Positions 59,341 through 64,000 of a DNA stretch of 64,000 nucleotides are shown piece after piece. Source of the stretch: Primulina eburnea. Its lineage: Eukaryota > Streptophyta > Magnoliopsida > Lamiales > Gesneriaceae. The stretch is taken from positions 6,014,001 to 6,078,000 of the forward strand of contig NC_133105.1 in NCBI RefSeq assembly GCF_022965805.1. The letters are read 5' to 3'. Both the position numbers and the translations under genes were made by a program. How positions within the stretch are numbered: position 1 is the stretch's first letter; each line of letters opens with the position of its first letter. Under the pieces are notes generated by a model. It was not told the origin of the DNA and searched no databases. It worked only from the letters and a program-made list of their open reading frames with translations.

Positions 59341-59345
59341 TATCT

Positions 59346-60069
59346 ACATTAAAACGAAGTGTTTCTGGCTAGAGATGTTTATTTTAGTTTGGGACGAGTT
59401 TGTTATAATTGTATCTCAAATCCGAGACCTCAGTTCTAAGTTTGTGCTATTGTGGCCAGATGAGCCATAAGTGACCAGTTTGTCGCAGATTTCAATATTT
59501 AAGAGCTGGAAAAAGGAAAATGGATACATAATTTTCTCAAGTCATTTTATAATAATAATTGTGGGTTAATTGGACAAACCCCTTTTTAAAAATTATAAAA
59601 TACATAAAATTTCCTAAAAATATTAATAAGTCAATACATCTTTCATTTTATAAAAATAAGACACATTCCATTCATAAAAATTCAGACATATTGACCACAT
59701 CTGATAAGAATTTTCAAGCATGATATTCGAAAGCATAATTGTATTTGCACTAACATAATCACATAAAATCTTGAAATTCATGAGCTTTAAATCGATAATT
59801 TCATCAACATTTATACTCTTTTTGTTTGTAGATTTTACTTCAAAGCAATTAACATATAATTAGCCACAATAAATAAACAATAATAATAACGAAAATCAAT
59901 ACCATACTTCCAATAATAAGTTTTTACAATTTTTTTCCCTAGAACCAAATACAAGATGATGGTTATATAACATCCACCATGATCAAAACCATACAACTCA
60001 AAATAATTGTAGAACGCCCTGAACCTGAAATAACTGCGCCAGATCAAACCAGACAGAGTCATTTCATTC
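59346..60069. other. 3' flank of the transporter gene
   Basis: AT-rich; no gene or recurring repeat seen. Confidence 0.4.
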
Positions 60070-63000
60070 TTAGTTAGGAGGTTTAAAAAATTTAAGTTTC
60101 ATTCCACTGTTCACCATGCTCCAAATGCCTCCAATGGAGAAAGCCAAGCTAAAAGCAATACCCAGCCAACCCAGTGTCCAGTTAAAATACCAGCCGAAGC
60201 TGTATTTCATTGGTTTTTTAATAAGAACCCACATGAAGCATGGGTATGCGAACGTGACTGGAAGAGTCAGCCCTCCTAATAAGCCTGCAAGACTAGACAA
60301 GAATGGAAGTGCGACCCCGATGAATAAAGAGATGAACCCATAAAACACTCGGAAACCTGATCGGACCCAAACTGAGCAAGGCCGATTAGTCCGGCTCGTG
60401 TAGCCTGCTTCAAAGCTGTCGAATACTGGCATTGAGTATATCTGGAAGCTACTCAGGCAGCTAAACACAACAAGAAGAAATGTCATGGCAAGAAGTCCCC
60501 TTGAAATGTCGTGAACATGGAATGCAAATATCGCATTGAGAATCCCTCCGGAAGGCATCTGCAACGATCAGAAAAGCATCGAGTATAGGTACAAAGCATC
60601 ATTATAGATGTTAAGCTGCAGCAATTGCATTCACTATATATGTAATATGTGCAGTATCGTCGTGTCACTATCATCATTATATGGTTTAAAAGATTTCAAT
60701 TGCAATGTCCCCGTCATCCATAACATTTGTACAATACTAGATACTTTCACCTAGAATTGAATCTTGAGTCCGATTTGATATTTCAAGGACCCATTTCCAA
60801 AACTTGCGAAGCACCATACTTACAAGGTTTCCATAAGACCAATAACCTCCAATGGCAACAGGGAAGACACACATGGCAACAAAGACATAGGCGACCTTTG
60901 CTCCCCTCCACATTGGCATATGAGATGGCTTCTTGAAAGTTGATGGCATTGTTGCCTAAAAAAACATCATATAAACTTTTTTTCAAAATATGGACTTATC
61001 TATTGTGCATTCAAGTAATCAAGGTCAGTATTTGTGTAAGGAGATTGGACAGACCTGAATCTCCAGGGCCAAATTGTGGCCTCTGAATGCAAATGCTATG
61101 ATTCCAAGGGCATTCATGACGGAAAACAAAGAAGCTGTTGCTGTAGGCAATGCGAGTGGTTGATATGAAATGGTTGGTGGTCTCGGTTGGCTGACAGAGA
61201 GCACCCACACCATAGTCGAGTACGTGATGGCTGTGACAGCTCCTACAAGCGAAAGTCCTGCTATGGAGTTGAGATTTGGGAGTTGGGATAATACGATACA
61301 AAGGGTGGTGAAAACCAGGTACCACTCTACAGTTGTTAAAGGATTCGATGAACAAAGTGGACCACAAACAATCTGAAAGAATAATTTCATGGTCTCCCCT
61401 CCAACCAGAATTAGAGCCGTTGCAGTGCCAGCTGATAGGTAAACGGTGGGAAAGAGAGCAAGCCAGACACCCAATCGTTCACCTAAAAATAAAGCTCGTA
61501 CAAAATGTAAGAGCTTTCGCACGTAATAACATCTTAAAAATGTTTAGGGTAAACATGTTTTTTGTGACTTGTGTGATTAGAACTTTTCTGACTCTTTTTT
61601 TCCCTGAAATACGCATCTGAACTTACCAAATGCTGCCTGTGCAAGTTCTACATATCTATTGTATCGTTTTCCAGGGACGGCTTCATGCAGCTGAACCAGA
61701 ATCCACAATGTGTACAATTGCCAAATATAGGCTACTATTAAGGAGATTATTCCCCAACTCCTGCATGGAAATATATTTAATGGTTTTTAAACCAAATATT
61801 CGGAAGATGGGGTGCAGTCATTCACGTTGTCAACCTCAAATCTTTGGCGACAAGTGAGGACTATGACCATGAAACTCATGTTTACCGAAACATAAAATTT
61901 TGGATGATATGATAACACCACCACATCACTAAAATATAGTGAAAAACACCACAGACGAGTCTCAACAATACGAAACAACTTGGAGTGGTTCATTGTCAAA
62001 TGAAAAATTGCAATTCAGGGTGACTAAGGATTATAACATAAACAAAGATGGGCCAGTAGAAGAGTTAAGTTGTATGTTCAAAACAAATTATACATAAAAT
62101 TTTATTTTATTTTTTGTCGAGAATGAAGGTCCCACTTGGAATATTGCTATGGATTTTTAGTCAAGAATCTCTGCACTAATAATACACAAGGGGTGTCGAA
62201 ACAGTTCTGCACAAAAGGGGTTTCGGATTTGGTACACAAAGCTTATTTGAGGAGCTTGAATCAATAATTTTATATGTAAAAAGGGAAAAAAAATATCATA
62301 AACCTGAGCATTTGGAAAAAGAAACGGACACGCTGAAATTTTAAAAACAGAAATAATAATCCCAGATAATCAAGTATAAAGCAATTGCACTCTCTGTATT
62401 TCCATAAAATATCATAATTCTTGGACCCTCAGTTGAAGCGGCATTCATATTTAAAAAAGCATAAAGTGAAAGCATTTGCAAAGGAATATCTGTGGTTTCG
62501 ATTCAAATCTTGTTCATGATAGCATTTGGAAAAAGGTAAGAAAAAATATAATCCTGGCTTAAAGTAAATCGCCAGGTGGAGCCACAAGTGTGCTGGAATG
62601 CCAACAAGAATACAAGATTAGAATTAATGAGGATTGAACAGACAACGCAAACTTTTATCAAATAAATTGTTTTCAGCGTTTATTTGTAACAGAGTTAATT
62701 AATCAGAAATTGCACCCAAAAAATGGGGTCGAGCATGCCAATCGAGTTAAAGAGAGGACGTTTTTCGGTATAATTATAATGCTATGGACTCCAGATGAAC
62801 CAAAAAATCGATAGAATTGAATTAAATTAAGTACTGTCTGAAAGAGACCAACCACAATCAATGGGAAAGTGACCACAAAATGCTATCTTGAATGTATTGA
62901 ATCACCCAAAAAGGGGAGAGAGGTGGAAAGAAATGCAGCTAAAGATAGTCCTTGCCAACCCTCTTTAATGCAACAACACAATGAAAAATCTTCAGAACCG

Positions 63001-63479
63001 TTAAAATTAAGAAATAAATTAAGGTGTTTTTTAGGTCATTTTCAATAAACATACTTGACAATTAAATAAAAAAAAGAAAAAGAAAAAAGAACTCACCATC
63101 CAAGAAAAGAGAAAGCAACAGGCAAAACCAAGGCCTGGAACCCAACACCAGCATTGAGATTGTGAAAAGCAGCATAATGTGCGTTCCCATTCCGAGACTC
63201 GGTAATGGGAAGCCATGCATCTTGAGGATTAAGCTTCGTCAAATGCCCAACTTCCTCCAAATAGCACTTCATATTAACCAAGACCCTTTTCATCGGAGTG
63301 CCGATGGGGCTCAAAAACCTCGGAGATATAAACGAAGTCGGCGTCCATGACTTGGTCGTGGCGCCAGCCGCCGCAGACCCCCTCGGCGATCTCTGCCCAG
63401 AGGGTGTGAGTATCTCCGGAGTGGAGGTTCGTGGAGTCGCCGGGATCGACAATAGCTCAGTCTCCGGCCTCTCCTCCAT
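60070..63479 (-). CDS. LHT8: lysine histidine transporter-like 8 (AATL1-type) amino-acid transporter
   Basis: Five exons on the minus strand: 63479-63097, 61760-61627, 61482-61055, 60955-60824 and 60558-60070, giving 521 aa. A ~110-residue cytosolic N-terminus rich in Ser, Thr and Pro ('IPATPRTSTPEILTPSGQRS', 'SWTPTSFISPRFLSPIGTPM') is followed by about ten or eleven membrane helices of the AAAP family, starting at 'GVGFQALVLPVAFSFLGW'. Other family landmarks are 'GKRYNRYVELAQAAFG', 'PTVYLSAGTATALILVGG', 'NALGIIAFAFRGHNLALEIQ' and 'GGYWSYGNL'. These fit LHT8/AATL1-type carriers, presumed proton-coupled amino-acid importers. Substrate and membrane are not shown by sequence. The ATG at 63479 is preferred over upstream codons because it starts the conserved N-terminal 'ME...E..SIPATPR' block. 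Confidence 0.94.
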
Positions 63480-64000
63480 GATTAGTGAAGTGGGTTCCGT
63501 TTCTTTTGCTTTTAAGCGTCTGTTGTTTTCGGAGCCAGGAGTTGCAGAGCAGAGTGAGTGTGCGTGTGTGGGACAGAAGCGAGTGGCAAGCCAGAAGAAT
63601 AATAATTTATAGCGAGGAAGACTTGCTTGCCTGTGCTGTGTGGTGACATGCAAAATTAATGCGTGAAATCGTGGAGGTGAAATAAGTGTGTGAGAGTTCG
63701 CAAAAATGTGATCTTGACCATTGGTGGCTCTGCTATGGCACGAATCTCCATGGTCTTGCTTTTGTTGACCACTGCGTTGAATTTTTTGGTTGAATAGTTC
63801 CGGTGATTTAATCTATTTTACCTTTGGTAAAATTTAATTTCTCAGTAAAAATTAGTTCTTCTATATACGATGAAATGAATTGATTTAAGAAATAACATAC
63901 AAATACAGTTAATATTGTGAGATGAGTTTATGATCATACTTAATTCATGAAAAAAAAAATTACGTTAAAAATATTATATCACATAATGGGTATAAATTGG
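63480..64000. other. upstream region of the LHT8-like gene
   Basis: Leader and promoter of the transporter. Toward the window end, at about 63915-63985, a weakly recognisable GTGAGATGAG ... AATTCATGAAAAA stretch could be a decayed MITE copy. Confidence 0.3.

Noticed and set aside
63913..63985. Possible twelfth MITE copy at the window end
   Set aside because: Only scattered words match (GTGAGATGAG, CATGAAAAA); no palindromes remain and the window ends, so I mention it but do not call it.

Overview
This is nuclear DNA from a flowering plant. Nine of the ten protein-coding genes have clear plant-type families, most are split by GT-AG introns, and the AT-rich DNA between them is packed with plant transposons. 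The style of the dispersed repeats and the protein sequences suggest an asterid, perhaps Lamiales, but that is a low-confidence impression. All exon borders below were worked out by hand from reading frame, splice signals and family motifs. Each multi-exon model closes to an exact multiple of three.

Genes, left to right: a TOD1/MUCI70-type (DUF616) Golgi glycosyltransferase-like protein (156-2876, +); a single-exon dirigent protein (3668-4186, +); a predicted chloroplast multi-pass membrane protein (5273-8567, -) with a decayed hAT transposon in its 2-kb intron; intronless allene oxide synthase CYP74A of jasmonate synthesis (13521-15131, +); a small conserved plant protein of unknown function (29826-30188, -); a JINGUBANG-type WD40 protein (33523-34881, +) with an 8-codon upstream ORF overlapping its start; a USP-domain receptor-like pseudokinase (36291-40752, -); a KANADI4/ATS-like GARP transcription factor (43022-45833, -); plant TMEM147 (54303-56963, +); and an LHT8/AATL1-type amino-acid transporter (60070-63479, -). 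They are independent single genes, not a pathway cluster.

Mobile DNA fills most of the rest, and several insertions can be ordered. At 9.5-10.2 kb a rearranged TRIM retroelement (three LTRs, one inverted) sits inside a Mutator-like MITE; each has its own target-site duplication (TSD). At 15.3-19.6 kb a 3.4-kb CACTA element carrying Ulp1-protease exons interrupts a copia gag pseudogene. At 21.1-27.3 kb a decayed Helitron sits at the centre of a 494-bp near-perfect palindrome, and the Helitron is itself split by a solo LTR with an ATGTG TSD. Two hAT-like elements with 8-bp TSDs lie at 11.36-12.26 and 46.43-47.00 kb, and a third with a near-perfect TSD lies at 58.15-58.88 kb. An intact 368-bp TRIM with a TATCT TSD lies at 58.97-59.34 kb. 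At least eleven copies of one roughly 170-bp MITE with palindromic ends and 9-bp TSDs are scattered through the window, most densely at 47.5-54.0 kb.

The most interesting signals are structural: the composite TRIM that integrated as one unit, a U-snRNA-type upstream element and TATA pair in the TRIM LTR, and the Helitron in the loop of a 241-bp-arm palindrome. I found no clearly new multi-gene system.
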